DNA of 32,263 bases from Nonlabens dokdonensis (GTDB taxonomy: Bacteria > Bacteroidota > Bacteroidia > Flavobacteriales > Flavobacteriaceae). The notes under the pieces are model-generated. The model was not told the origin of the DNA. It ran no database searches and saw only the letters and a program-made list of their open reading frames with translations. Positions 1 through 8,234 of this stretch are shown one piece after another; position 1 is the first letter of the stretch, and each line of letters starts with the position of its first letter. The stretch spans positions 1 to 32,263 of the forward strand of contig NZ_MAAX01000113.1 in NCBI RefSeq assembly GCF_002162835.1. Reading direction: 5' to 3'. Position numbers and translations under genes: made by a program.

Positions 1-337
1 TAGTCGCTAATTGATAGGTTTTATTAAAACCACTACGGCTTGCTTCTATATGCATCCAGTCTGTTAAACCATATACAAATTGAAATCTAGTTACTGCGTT
101 GTCCAGACCGAAGAGATCATCTATTCCATTCTCAACACTACCGAAGCGGTGTGAAATTACAACCTGTAATTCTTTAGGAGCGACTAGTTTTGTGGTTTCA
201 AAATTGACTACTTTCAAGGATTTCCAGGTAGATGTTACCTCTTTATTTTCTTCAATTTCAATGCCTTCTAATAAGTCATCTTGAGCTGTCGCATAAGTAG
301 CGAACAGCGCAATAATTGTGGTGATTAAATACTTCAT
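1..337 (-). CDS. DUF5777-type outer-membrane beta-barrel protein (3' part outside window)
   Basis: Reading the minus strand from the ATG at 337 gives an open frame of 112 codons that runs off the left edge. The product starts with a signal peptide (MKYLITTIIALFATYATAQ). It continues with motifs I associate with the Bacteroidota DUF5777 beta-barrel family: 'KVVNFETTKLVAPKELQVVISHR', then 'FGSVENGIDDLFGLDNA' and 'YGLTDWMHIEASRS' (quoted in pieces). The family is predicted to sit in the outer membrane and has no known function. It lies 49 bp downstream of the CxxCH/T9SS gene on the same strand, with a terminator-like hairpin directly before its start. It probably belongs to the same extracytoplasmic cluster as that gene, the OB-fold protein and the divergent cytochrome/YceI pair. 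Family assignment is from memory of motifs. Partial only because of the window edge. Confidence 0.75.
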   Translation of the reverse strand, partial: MKYLITTIIALFATYATAQDDLLEGIEIEENKEVTSTWKSLKVVNFETTKLVAPKELQVVISHRFGSVENGIDDLFGLDNAVTRFQFVYGLTDWMHIEASRSGFNKTYQLAT

Positions 338-340
338 AAT

Positions 341-368
341 AATTAAAAAGCCGCCTATTAAAGCGGCT
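341..368 (-). terminator. Terminator-like hairpin between CxxCH/T9SS gene and DUF5777 gene
   Basis: AGCCGC (349-354) and GCGGCT (363-368) form a 6-bp GC-rich stem with an 8-nt loop. On the minus strand it is followed by TTTTT (344-348). It lies 18 nt past the stop of the 387-1154 gene and only 3 nt before the next ATG. It may be an attenuator or leaky terminator separating the two genes rather than a full stop. Confidence 0.6.
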
Positions 369-386
369 CCCGATAAAATTAATACT

Positions 387-1154
387 TTATTTCTTAATAA
401 ATTTTTGTGTAGATATTTTATCATCCACAAGCACTTGGCTTATATATATTCCAGTAGAAAGCGCAGATACATCAATTTGATTACGTCTATCTAGATTACT
501 TTGTAATACCGGCTGACCGTTCATATTGTAAATAAGTAATTCACCATTATCAGCATTTGCTAGCTCAATATTTATATCACTTATGGCGTGCGTAGGAAAT
601 AATTTAAAAGAACTGACTATAGCTTCTTCGTTTGTCAAAATTGCATTAGACTGACCAGAGACCATTTGATCTCCTCCATTACCATTAGCACTATTGGCTT
701 GAATTGTAGCATAGTAAAACGTTACATCACCTAAGTCTGATGCAGGAGCAGTCCAAGAAAGGTTCCAGTTATTGCTAGCGCTACCTGAGCTGTTATGAGT
801 TAATCCGTTACTATCAGATCTCAAACGTGTTCCCGTACCTGCTGTCCAGCTACCTACTTTAGTACCACCAGAAGTTTCTGCTGTGATATTAAAACCAAAT
901 TTAGATACAGAAGAACCATTTATAGCCAAGTTTAAATTATACGTTTGTCCAGCAGCATAGGCCGTAGGAACATTTGTAAGTACTGGAGTACCGCCATGAT
1001 TTGCGCCGGGAGCATGACAGTTTGTACAAGTAGAACCGCCATCTCCTGGAGATCCAGAAAACTGACCAGGCTGTCCACTAGTAAAAGCAACTAGTACAAA
1101 TAAAGCCACCGGTATTGCTGTGAGTATACTGTAATAAGAGTAATTTTTTTTCAT
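387..1154 (-). CDS. Secreted CxxCH protein, choice-of-anchor-V/reelin-like domain with T9SS tail
   Basis: 255 aa. An N-terminal signal segment (about residues 8-26) is followed by a glycine-rich stretch and one CTNCH motif (C43, C46, H47), a possible covalent heme c site. Next comes a beta-rich domain (about 55-175), typical of Bacteroidota 'choice-of-anchor V' or reelin-like secreted proteins. The last 75 residues (from 'SSFKLFP' to 'STQKFIKK') fit a type A T9SS sorting domain, so the protein is probably exported through the type IX system and cell-surface attached or released. The stop of the OB-fold gene lies 10 bp before its start, which indicates co-transcription from the divergent region near 1570-1642. 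Whether heme is really attached cannot be told from sequence: no axial methionine is obvious. Secretion and domain class are fairly sure; the biochemical role is unknown. Confidence 0.8.
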   Translation of the reverse strand: MKKNYSYYSILTAIPVALFVLVAFTSGQPGQFSGSPGDGGSTCTNCHAPGANHGGTPVLTNVPTAYAAGQTYNLNLAINGSSVSKFGFNITAETSGGTKVGSWTAGTGTRLRSDSNGLTHNSSGSASNNWNLSWTAPASDLGDVTFYYATIQANSANGNGGDQMVSGQSNAILTNEEAIVSSFKLFPTHAISDINIELANADNGELLIYNMNGQPVLQSNLDRRNQIDVSALSTGIYISQVLVDDKISTQKFIKK

Positions 1155-1164
1155 TTTATTTTGT

Positions 1165-1569
1165 TTAGGGATTATCTGTAATTATAACTGCTTGATCAAT
1201 TTTAACTTCATCTAATAAATCGTCGTAACCTAGGCAACGACCTTTGATTGTGTAAGATTGGTTTTTATTAATTACGTAATTGGAAGTCTTATAGTTTTTA
1301 GAGTCCAGTTCTATAAATATTTTATTATCTAGAGTAACAGAACCAGATGAACTACGTGTAGCTATACCAGAGACTAAAATAACTTGATCTGAAATCAGTT
1401 TATCATTTTCTTGATCTGCATCTTGAAAGATTTCAACTAGATTACTAGATTTAAAAGAATTCACAGCATCTGTGGTGCTTACATCTCTATGGTCTTGATA
1501 TAAATAAAAATAGCCAGCGATAGCAATAATTATAAAAAGGACTATTAAAAAAACTATTATTTTCTTCAT
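1165..1569 (-). CDS. Membrane-anchored OB-fold (tRNA_anti-like) protein
   Basis: 134 aa. One strongly hydrophobic N-terminal helix (about residues 4-24) anchors or exports the protein. The rest (about 35-130) has the alternating strands and the 'VSGIATRSSSGSVTLDN' and 'YTIKGRCLGYDDLLDEVKI' segments of the small extracytoplasmic OB-fold family (tRNA_anti-like) seen in Bacteroidota. Despite the family name, nucleic-acid binding is not implied for these exported versions. It is the first gene of the minus-strand arm. The 73-bp divergent gap separates it from the cytochrome-like lipoprotein gene on the plus strand, so the two arms could share control. Function unknown. Confidence 0.7.
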   Translation of the reverse strand: MKKIIVFLIVLFIIIAIAGYFYLYQDHRDVSTTDAVNSFKSSNLVEIFQDADQENDKLISDQVILVSGIATRSSSGSVTLDNKIFIELDSKNYKTSNYVINKNQSYTIKGRCLGYDDLLDEVKIDQAVIITDNP

Positions 1570-1642
1570 TTAAAGCAAAGTATGAGTAAATTTAAACTAT
1601 AAATATCACAGTGTTGTTGATATTTATGAATTATATTGCTTC

Positions 1643-1999
1643 ATGAAAAAGATTATATCACTTTTATTTACAACAGCTTTACTCATTTCCTGCAGTGAAA
1701 CAAGCCCTGAAGACCTCGTCGATAACACTCCCGTTTTAGGTCCTGTAACTTATAATGCAGACATATTTACTATAGTAGATAGTCAGTGTTTATCCTGTCA
1801 TAATGATAACAATGCGTCTGGAAATAACAGCTATAGCACTTATAGTCAATTTAGAGATGCGACAGAAAATGGAAATGTAATAGACCGTATAACGAGAAGT
1901 CCTGGTGATCCTTTGTTAATGCCTCAAGGTAATCAACTACCTCAAAATAGCATAGACCTTATCATACAATGGCAAATGGACGGCTACCTAGAAAACTAA
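1643..1999 (+). CDS. Small cytochrome-c-like lipoprotein
   Basis: 118 aa. A lipoprotein signal ends at Cys17 (LLISC). A single CLSCH heme-c motif (C49, C52, H53) is followed about 40 residues later by 'DPLLMPQGNQLP', where Met93 is a plausible second axial heme ligand. Short CxxCH lipoproteins of this layout are common in Flavobacteriia and are usually annotated as cytochrome c or hypothetical. The likely role is periplasmic or outer-membrane electron transfer, or heme-dependent sensing. The YceI gene starts 5 bp after its stop, so the two are one transcription unit, divergent from the OB-fold arm. Heme attachment is inferred from the motif pair. Confidence 0.75.
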   Translation: MKKIISLLFTTALLISCSETSPEDLVDNTPVLGPVTYNADIFTIVDSQCLSCHNDNNASGNNSYSTYSQFRDATENGNVIDRITRSPGDPLLMPQGNQLPQNSIDLIIQWQMDGYLEN

Positions 2000-2004
2000 A
2001 ACTT

Positions 2005-2565
2005 ATGAAAACTATATTACTTTCCTTCCTGACCGTTCTATTACTATCTAATAGTTCAAATACCTTTACTGAAAGATTTCAAACTCGTACTGGAACTGTA
2101 GCATTTAAAGCATCTGTAGATACTTTTGAACCTATAGAAGCTGTAAATAAAAGTACGACAATAGTCCTAGACGTTAACTCCGGAAATATAGCAGCACTTG
2201 CGCTGGTAAATGGTTTTCGTTTTCCTATTGCGTTAATGCAAGAACATTTTAATGAAAATTACTTAGAAAGTGACGAATACCCCAAGGCTGTAATAAAAGG
2301 TACGTTATCAGGATTTAAGGCTACCGCTATAACAGATAATATTACAAAAACCTACACATTAAACGGGACTCTACAATTACATGGTGTGACTCAAAATATT
2401 TCTATTCCAGTTAATGTTAATAGAACTGGTAAGAGTATACAAATTACCTCCAATTTTAAAATTAAACCACAAGATTATAACATTGTAATCCCAAAAGTTG
2501 TTTCAGAAAAAATTGCTCAAGAGGTGTTAATTGATGTAAAAGCAGAGCTATTTAAAGATTATTAG
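2005..2565 (+). CDS. YceI family periplasmic protein
   Basis: 186 aa from the ATG at 2005. An in-frame upstream ATG at 1969 would overlap the previous gene and put hydrophilic residues before the signal peptide, so 2005 is preferred (MKTILLSFLTVLLLSNSS). The mature part shows the YceI lipocalin-like pattern: 'RTGTVAFKASVDTFEPIEAV' near the start, 'FRFPIALMQEHFNENYLES' with the conserved region before 'EYPKAVIKG', then 'YTLNGTLQLHGVTQNISIPV'. YceI proteins bind long isoprenoid or polyisoprenoid ligands such as quinones in the periplasm. Together with the CxxCH partner just upstream, this suggests a role near extracytoplasmic electron carriers (inference). The 3' end overlaps the stop of the convergent serine hydrolase gene by 4 bp. 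Confidence 0.88.
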   Translation: MKTILLSFLTVLLLSNSSNTFTERFQTRTGTVAFKASVDTFEPIEAVNKSTTIVLDVNSGNIAALALVNGFRFPIALMQEHFNENYLESDEYPKAVIKGTLSGFKATAITDNITKTYTLNGTLQLHGVTQNISIPVNVNRTGKSIQITSNFKIKPQDYNIVIPKVVSEKIAQEVLIDVKAELFKDY

Positions 2566-4085
2566 TCTACTTTTTTTGCATTTAATTCTTCCATGAAAAA
2601 ATCATCATTAGGAACATCAAAGGAAATTCCTGTGACATTATTATACGCATCTTTTTCAAATTTTACAGTCCCAAAACTAAACCATACTTGTGGATAATCC
2701 CATACGATTTCATAAGCGTCGTAATTAAAATGTTTTAAAGTACTATTAAGTAAAGGACTGTGCTCCCATTCTAAGTGAAGCTTCCCTTCTTTTTCTACCA
2801 CTTCAAAATTGCCATAGATATCTGCGTGGTAAGTTCCTACAATCTCACTTGTTTTTAGAATAGACTGCGTGCCTTTAACTTGTTTCGCTTTTAAATCTGC
2901 TATTCTTGTGTCGCTCGCTTTCCAGGTGTCATAACCTTCTAGCATTTCTTTACTCCAGTCCTTTTGATCCCTACCTAAAAACCGATCAAATATATAATAT
3001 GCAATAGCATTAGTAGGCGCTTTGACACCATTAGTCAGTACCACAACACCTAGTTCTTCATCAGGTAGCATTTGTACCGTAGAAATCATTCCATCATAAC
3101 CACCACCATGTCTTACTCTATAGTGCCCATGATAATCTCCTATAAACCATCCTAACCCATATCCTGAATAATGCATACCAGCACTGTTACGATTTACTTT
3201 TTTTGTTCCAAAAGAGTTATTGATATTCCACATTCTATTGCGACTATTTGTATTAAATAATGTATCGTTTTGTGAAGTAACGCCATGATTCATATTAAAA
3301 ATCATCCATTTACTCATATCATGAACACTAGAAATAATTCCGCCTGTAGATTGTACATTATCCCAAGCTACGTGTGGCACTGCATAATTTTTACCATCTT
3401 TCATTCCGTGAGGCGTGGCAACATTTGTATTTGAACCATAATCGTTTACACTTACTACGGTACGATCCATTTCAAGTGGTTTTAAAAAACGCTCTGTGAC
3501 ATTTGCTTTAAAACTTTTACCAGTGACCTTTTCAATAAGATCTCCAGCAGTTATAAACATGAGATTAGAATATCCATAACCATCTCTAAATTCATATGCT
3601 TGAGGAACAAATTTGATACGTTTCACTATTTCTTCTGTAGTCAACTCGCTTTTATACCATATCGCATCGCCAGAAAAAGTTCCTAATCCTACGTTGTGAC
3701 TCAATAAATCTTCAATGGTCACCATCCTGCTTATGGCTGGATCATAAACTTCAAAGTAGGGTAAATAATCTTGAACTTTATCTTTCCAATCAATTTTTCC
3801 TTCTTCTACTAGTTGTGCAATGATAGCTGCTGTAAAAGCTTTTGTATTACTGGCAATGGCATAAAGAGTGTGCTCATCAGGTTTGCGACTATCGTTTATA
3901 TTCATCTTACCATAACCACGCTCAAAAACAATTTCCCCATCTTTAACTATAGCAACACTTAATCCTGGAATATTCCAGTCTTGTTGCGTTTGGGAGATGT
4001 ATTTATCTAATTTTTTATAATCTACCTTTTGAGCAAATAAAGCCGTAGAAATGAATAATGCAGATAGAAATAGAACTTTTTTCAT
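2562..4085 (-). CDS. Secreted serine hydrolase, beta-lactamase/class C-like with C-terminal DUF3471-type domain
   Basis: 507 aa. A cleavable signal peptide (about residues 1-18, ending FAQ) is followed by a penicillin-binding-like catalytic domain (about 25-375). The catalytic SxxK motif is S79-N-T-K82, a Y-x-N motif occurs as 'GYGYSN' near residue 170, and the third motif is 'VRHGGGYDG' near residue 330. The remaining ~130 residues fit the beta-barrel DUF3471-type tail often found on such hydrolases. Family members are DD-peptidases, esterases or D-amino-acid peptidases; lactamase activity is not implied. It overlaps the convergent YceI gene by 4 bp. A copy of the dispersed palindrome (4121-4136) lies 35 nt upstream of its ATG. 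Substrate unknown. Confidence 0.9.
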   Translation of the reverse strand: MKKVLFLSALFISTALFAQKVDYKKLDKYISQTQQDWNIPGLSVAIVKDGEIVFERGYGKMNINDSRKPDEHTLYAIASNTKAFTAAIIAQLVEEGKIDWKDKVQDYLPYFEVYDPAISRMVTIEDLLSHNVGLGTFSGDAIWYKSELTTEEIVKRIKFVPQAYEFRDGYGYSNLMFITAGDLIEKVTGKSFKANVTERFLKPLEMDRTVVSVNDYGSNTNVATPHGMKDGKNYAVPHVAWDNVQSTGGIISSVHDMSKWMIFNMNHGVTSQNDTLFNTNSRNRMWNINNSFGTKKVNRNSAGMHYSGYGLGWFIGDYHGHYRVRHGGGYDGMISTVQMLPDEELGVVVLTNGVKAPTNAIAYYIFDRFLGRDQKDWSKEMLEGYDTWKASDTRIADLKAKQVKGTQSILKTSEIVGTYHADIYGNFEVVEKEGKLHLEWEHSPLLNSTLKHFNYDAYEIVWDYPQVWFSFGTVKFEKDAYNNVTGISFDVPNDDFFMEELNAKKVD

Positions 4086-4120
4086 AAGTTTAATTTATGG
4101 TATGAAGATAGGAGTTGTTA

Positions 4121-4136
4121 CGCTTTCGCGAAAGCG
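4121..4136. repeat. Dispersed palindrome CGCTTTCGCGAAAGCG, copy 1
   Basis: Perfect 16-bp palindrome, intergenic, 35 nt upstream of the ATG of the minus-strand serine hydrolase gene. One of nine copies in the window. Confidence 0.97.
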
Positions 4137-4209
4137 AGAATAAAAAAATTATAGCCACCTAAACATTTTCCAGTTCTACAAAAAGATTGCGGTGGTTCAG
4201 TAGAAGGAA

Positions 4210-4572
4210 TTACCAACCAATACTTACTCTTGAATTTTTTCTTTCTAATTGATCTTTTACCTTGTTTAATAGCGGGAATGTCATCCACATTCCTATAATA
4301 CCAAAAAAAAGTAACCCTAAAACTTTACTTGTTTTAGAACCTTCTCTCAACGGTGCTACATTTAAAACATACCATATCGCATATCCAGTTATAGGTAAAC
4401 CTAAAGCAGTAATATATAAGACAGGAAAATTATCTCCAATGTGTTGCTCGTAAAATTCTGGGAATCCAAAACTCAAAAGAAATCTACTCAAAAAAATAAC
4501 AGTATAAATAATAATCAACCATTGTAGATTTCTAGCATGAAGAAGTATCTTATCTTTTTTCTCATTTTTCAT
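4210..4572 (-). CDS. Small three-helix membrane protein, unknown function
   Basis: 120 aa. Three hydrophobic segments (about residues 18-37, 50-72 and 84-103) lie between charged ends, predicting an integral inner-membrane protein. The N-terminus is lysine-rich (MKNEKKDK), the C-terminus is basic, and no catalytic motif is visible. I do not recognise the family. The start is the first ATG after an in-frame stop. It is codirectional with the serine hydrolase gene downstream but separated by 124 bp including a palindrome copy, so co-transcription is uncertain. Upstream, carB's terminator at 4750-4785 insulates it. Confidence 0.7.
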   Translation of the reverse strand: MKNEKKDKILLHARNLQWLIIIYTVIFLSRFLLSFGFPEFYEQHIGDNFPVLYITALGLPITGYAIWYVLNVAPLREGSKTSKVLGLLFFGIIGMWMTFPLLNKVKDQLERKNSRVSIGW

Positions 4573-4749
4573 ACTTAAAAATAAATACGATTACTTGATT
4601 TTCAATAAACTTAAAAAAACATTAAGAAAATACTTCTCTCCTTAAAGTAAGCTATGTAAATAGTACACTTAGTAAGTCAGTATTTAATTGTCGTTTTACT
4701 TGAACTGATAAAAACAAATAACCATTTACGCAAGCGAAACACAACGTCC

Positions 4750-4785
4750 AAAAAAAACCCTTAAGAATATAGATTCCCAAGGGTT
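4750..4785 (-). terminator. Rho-independent terminator of carB
   Basis: On the minus strand AACCCTT pairs with AAGGGTT. An inner GAAT/ATTC stem joins them through two G-U pairs around a 4-nt loop, and the hairpin is followed by a run of T (complement of the A run 4750-4757). It starts 28 nt past the carB stop. Confidence 0.85.
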
Positions 4786-4812
4786 CAATATAATGATATG
4801 TCCGTTTGAACT

Positions 4813-7665
4813 TTACTTGCTCAAATACATCCTACGTCTCGAATACAAATCGTAAAAAGCATCGTCTTTTAAACTATCGATAAATAAGATACTTTCTCCG
4901 GTAGATTTCATTTCTGGTCCTAAACGTTTATCTACGTTAGGAAATTTGTTAAATGAAAATACCGGTTGCTTGATGGCATAGCCGTCTAACTTAGGGTTAA
5001 AGTCAAAGTCTGTTACTTTATTATGACCTAGCATAATTTTTGTAGCGTAGTTCACATAAGGTTCACCATAAGCTTTTGCGATAAAGGGAACCGTACGCGA
5101 CGCACGTGGATTTGCTTCTATGATATAAACCTTATCATCTTTTACAGCAAATTGTATATTGATCAATCCTACTGTTTCTAATGCAAGAGCAATCTTCTTA
5201 GTGTGATCCTTAATTTGTTGCATCACCAGATCTCCTAAGGTAAATGGTGGTAGCAGCGCATTTGAATCTCCGGAGTGAACACCACATGGTTCTATGTGCT
5301 CCATTATACCTATGATATAAACATTCTCACCGTCACAAATAGCATCAGCCTCTGCTTCTATTGCTCCATCAAGATAATGATCTAGAAGTAATACATTATT
5401 AGGTATTTTTCTCAAAATATCTACTACATGCTCTTCTAACTCATCTTTATTAATGACGATCTTCATTCCTTGCCCACCTAATACATAGGATGGTCTTACT
5501 AGAATAGGAAAGTCTAGTTTTTCTGCTACTTGTAAAGCTTCAGCAGGTGTAGTTGCAGTTGCAAATTCTGGATAAGGAATGTTATTTTCTTGTAACATTC
5601 TAGAGAACTCTCCTCTATCTTCTGCTAGATCGAGTGCTCTGTAGCTGGTTCCCATGATTTTTATTCCGTAGCGATCAAGTTTTTCAGCAAGCTTTAAAGC
5701 CGTCTGTCCACCTAATTGCACAATGACACCTTCCGGCTTTTCATGACGTATTATGTCGTAAATATGTTCCCAGAAAACTGGCTCAAAGTATAACTTATCT
5801 GCCGTATCAAAATCTGTAGATACTGTTTCAGGATTACAGTTGATCATTATAGTTTCATAACCACATTCTTGCGCCGCATAAACACCATGCACACAACAAT
5901 AATCAAATTCAATTCCTTGACCTATACGGTTAGGGCCAGAGCCTAAAACAATTATTTTCTTTTTATCGGTAACGATACTTTCATTTTGAACGTAGCGTTT
6001 CCCGTCTGCTGTTTCAATATCAGCTTCAAAAGTAGAATAATAATAAGGTGTGTTTGCTGTAAACTCTGCAGCACAAGTGTCAACGAGTTTATAAACTCTG
6101 TTCACTTTCATCTCTTCACGTAAGTTGTACACTTCTGACTCTAGGCAACCTAGCATATGCGCGATTTGACGATCTGCAAATCCTTTTTGTTTAGCTTCTA
6201 GTAGTAGCTTTCGCGAAAGCGTGCCTACTTCATACTTCTCTATTTCTTTTTCTAGCAAGAAGAGTTCTTCAAATTGCTTTAAATACCACATGTCAATTTT
6301 TGTGATATCGTGAATGCGATTTAAAGAAATTCCCATCGCCACCGCGTCATACAACGCAAAAACACGATCCCAGCTTGCGTTAGTAAGCTTTTCAATTACT
6401 TGGTTATAGTCTGTATATCCTTTACCATCTGCTCCTAGACCGTTGCGTTTTATTTCTAAAGATTGAGTTGCTTTGTGCAACGCTTCTTGAAAAGAACGAC
6501 CTATTCCCATCACCTCTCCTACTGCTTTCATTTGAAGCCCAAGCGTACGGTCAGATCCTTCAAATTTATCAAAATTCCATCTCGGAATTTTTACGATCAC
6601 GTAGTCTAGAGTAGGCTCAAATAATGCCGAAGTGTTACCGGTGATTTGGTTATTCAACTCATCTAGGGAGTAACCTAGAGCTAATTTAGTAGCTATTTTT
6701 GCAATTGGGTAACCGGTTGCTTTACTTGCTAAAGCTGAAGAACGTGATACACGAGGATTGATCTCAATTGCAATAATTTCTTCTTTTTCATCAGGGCTTA
6801 CTGCAAATTGTACATTACATCCACCTTCAAACTCTCCTATACTACGCATCATATGAATTGCCATATCGCGCATCTTCTGAAATGTACGGTCTGATAAAGT
6901 CATGGCAGGAGCAACTGTGATAGAGTCTCCTGTATGAATCCCCATAGGATCCATATTTTCTATAGTACAAATGATTACAACATTATCGTTTTTATCTCGT
7001 AGTAATTCTAACTCATACTCTTTCCAACCTAATAAGGCCTTGTCTATCATAACTTCATGAATAGGAGATGCTTCAAGACCACGTGTTAATAATTCATCAT
7101 ACTCTTCTTCTTTATGAACAATGGCTGCTCCAGCACCACCTAACGTAAATGAAGAACGAATACATAACGGGAAACCAAATTCCTGAGCAATTTCTTTACC
7201 CTTTAAGAACGAAGTAGCAGTAGCTTGAGGAGCCATTCCTACTCCTATCTTACCCATTAATTCTCTGAATTTCTCTCTATCCTCAGTAATATTAATTGCA
7301 TCTATATCTACTCCTATAAGGTCTACATTATGATCTTGCCAAATTCCCTTTTCCTGAGCTTCAATACATAAGTTTAATGCTGTCTGTCCACCCATAGTAG
7401 GTAAAACAGCATCTATCTGAGGATGATCTGATAGTATTTTCTTTAAAGAATTTGTGGTAAGTGGTAATAAATAAACATGATCTGCCATGCTTGGGTCAGT
7501 CATGATGGTTGCTGGGTTAGAATTAATTAAAATCGTTTCTATCCCTTCTTCTCGTAGCGAGCGTAAAGATTGAGAGCCAGCATAATCAAATTCACATGCT
7601 TGACCTATTATGATAGGTCCACTACCTATTAATAATATGCTTTTGAGGTCTTTTCTTTTTGGCAT
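4813..7665 (-). CDS. carB: Carbamoyl-phosphate synthase large subunit (short form)
   Basis: 950 aa. It makes carbamoyl phosphate from bicarbonate, ATP and ammonia channelled from CarA, feeding pyrimidine and arginine synthesis. Two homologous synthetase halves are visible. The first begins with 'SGPIIIGQACEFDYAGSQ'; the second, from about residue 560, begins with 'GSGPNRIGQGIEFDYC'. Each has ATP-grasp motifs such as 'IEINPRVSRSSALASKATGYP' and 'IIEANPRASRTVPFIAKAYG', with the oligomerisation region ('VDTCAAEF') between them. The chain ends about 25 residues after 'LGPEMKSTGE'. The ~120-residue C-terminal MGS-like allosteric domain of the E. coli enzyme (1073 aa) is absent, with no frameshift and a proper terminator after the stop. 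I recall similar lengths in other Flavobacteriia. carA is not adjacent. A palindrome copy is embedded at codons 482-487. Confidence 0.97.
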   Translation of the reverse strand: MPKRKDLKSILLIGSGPIIIGQACEFDYAGSQSLRSLREEGIETILINSNPATIMTDPSMADHVYLLPLTTNSLKKILSDHPQIDAVLPTMGGQTALNLCIEAQEKGIWQDHNVDLIGVDIDAINITEDREKFRELMGKIGVGMAPQATATSFLKGKEIAQEFGFPLCIRSSFTLGGAGAAIVHKEEEYDELLTRGLEASPIHEVMIDKALLGWKEYELELLRDKNDNVVIICTIENMDPMGIHTGDSITVAPAMTLSDRTFQKMRDMAIHMMRSIGEFEGGCNVQFAVSPDEKEEIIAIEINPRVSRSSALASKATGYPIAKIATKLALGYSLDELNNQITGNTSALFEPTLDYVIVKIPRWNFDKFEGSDRTLGLQMKAVGEVMGIGRSFQEALHKATQSLEIKRNGLGADGKGYTDYNQVIEKLTNASWDRVFALYDAVAMGISLNRIHDITKIDMWYLKQFEELFLLEKEIEKYEVGTLSRKLLLEAKQKGFADRQIAHMLGCLESEVYNLREEMKVNRVYKLVDTCAAEFTANTPYYYSTFEADIETADGKRYVQNESIVTDKKKIIVLGSGPNRIGQGIEFDYCCVHGVYAAQECGYETIMINCNPETVSTDFDTADKLYFEPVFWEHIYDIIRHEKPEGVIVQLGGQTALKLAEKLDRYGIKIMGTSYRALDLAEDRGEFSRMLQENNIPYPEFATATTPAEALQVAEKLDFPILVRPSYVLGGQGMKIVINKDELEEHVVDILRKIPNNVLLLDHYLDGAIEAEADAICDGENVYIIGIMEHIEPCGVHSGDSNALLPPFTLGDLVMQQIKDHTKKIALALETVGLINIQFAVKDDKVYIIEANPRASRTVPFIAKAYGEPYVNYATKIMLGHNKVTDFDFNPKLDGYAIKQPVFSFNKFPNVDKRLGPEMKSTGESILFIDSLKDDAFYDLYSRRRMYLSK
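6206..6221. repeat. Dispersed palindrome, copy 2 (inside carB, 15/16 match)
   Basis: AGCTTTCGCGAAAGCG matches the 16-mer with one mismatch at its first base; the inner 14 bp (6207-6220) are exact. In carB it is read as Thr482-Leu-Ser-Arg-Lys486, in the linker/oligomerisation region. Confidence 0.9.
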
Positions 7666-7709
7666 TATGGGTTGTTTTTCAGGAGCTTAAATATCGTATT
7701 TTTGGGTAT

Positions 7710-7741
7710 AAAAAAAGGCGTCAATTCTAAGAATTAACGCC
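7710..7741 (-). terminator. Rho-independent terminator of rpmH
   Basis: GGCGTTAATTC and GAATTGACGCC (minus strand; + coordinates 7717-7741) form an 11-bp stem with one G-U pair and a 3-nt loop, followed by seven T (complement of A 7710-7716). It ends 25 bp after the rpmH stop and 45 bp before the carB start, so carB needs its own promoter or read-through. Confidence 0.88.
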
Positions 7742-7765
7742 TTATATATTAACAATAATTGAACA

Positions 7766-7930
7766 TTATCGTTTGTGTCTTCTTTCAGTAGAAACAGATA
7801 ATTTCTTACGTCCTTTTGCTCTACGACGTGCAAGTACTTTACGACCGCTTACAGAAGCCATACGCTCTCTGAAACCGTGCTTGTTTCTTCTTTTTCTTTT
7901 ACTCGGTTGATATGTTCTTTTCTGTGCCAT
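7766..7930 (-). CDS. rpmH: 50S ribosomal protein L34
   Basis: 54 aa, from the ATG at 7930. The product begins [20 protein letters not shown] and continues '[24 protein letters not shown]', the near-invariant core of bacterial L34. It is extremely basic, as expected for this large-subunit rRNA-binding protein, and its length fits the family (usually 44-54 aa, with slightly longer C-termini in Bacteroidota). A good TTG-19-TAnnTTTG promoter lies 57 nt upstream and a strong terminator follows. It is therefore a monocistronic unit; the usual neighbours rnpA and dnaA are not present. Confidence 0.97.
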   Translation of the reverse strand: MAQKRTYQPSKRKRRNKHGFRERMASVSGRKVLARRRAKGRKKLSVSTERRHKR

Positions 7931-7986
7931 AGCTTGAAATCTGTTCTAAATATAAAAAGGTTGAAACCTTAATTTTTAATCGGCTG

Positions 7987-8016
7987 CAAATATAACAGTT
8001 CTTATTTTACCTGCAA
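7987..8016 (-). promoter_or_regulatory. Flavobacterial-type promoter of rpmH
   Basis: On the minus strand, TATATTTG (7987-7994) matches the Bacteroidota -7 consensus TAnnTTTG. A TTG (8014-8016) lies 19 nt further upstream as the -33 element. The predicted start gives a leader of about 50 nt. Confidence 0.65.
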
Positions 8017-8234
8017 TAGCTAATTAAAAAATTTTTAAAATTATTTTGGCTTCATTATACAAAGTATTTCAAAAGATAGAACAATCAATCAATTGTACTT
8101 CTAATAATATCGTTCACTTACTATAATAAGAATGCTGCGATTTGTTACTACCTTTTACCTTAATTCAGTAAATTTCAACTATTGCATTATCTAAAACTAT
8201 ACCAATGACTCAAACCAAAAACCTACTAAATACT

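Noticed and set aside
99-284. Plus-strand 61-aa reading frame
   Set aside because: It is antisense to the DUF5777 gene, which has a signal peptide and family motifs.
1969-2004. Upstream ATG of the YceI gene
   Set aside because: It overlaps the cytochrome-like gene and puts a hydrophilic stretch before the signal peptide; 2005 fits better.
4722-4740. ACGCAAGCGAAAC as a degenerate palindrome copy
   Set aside because: It matches only a few bases and lacks the TTCGCGAA core.
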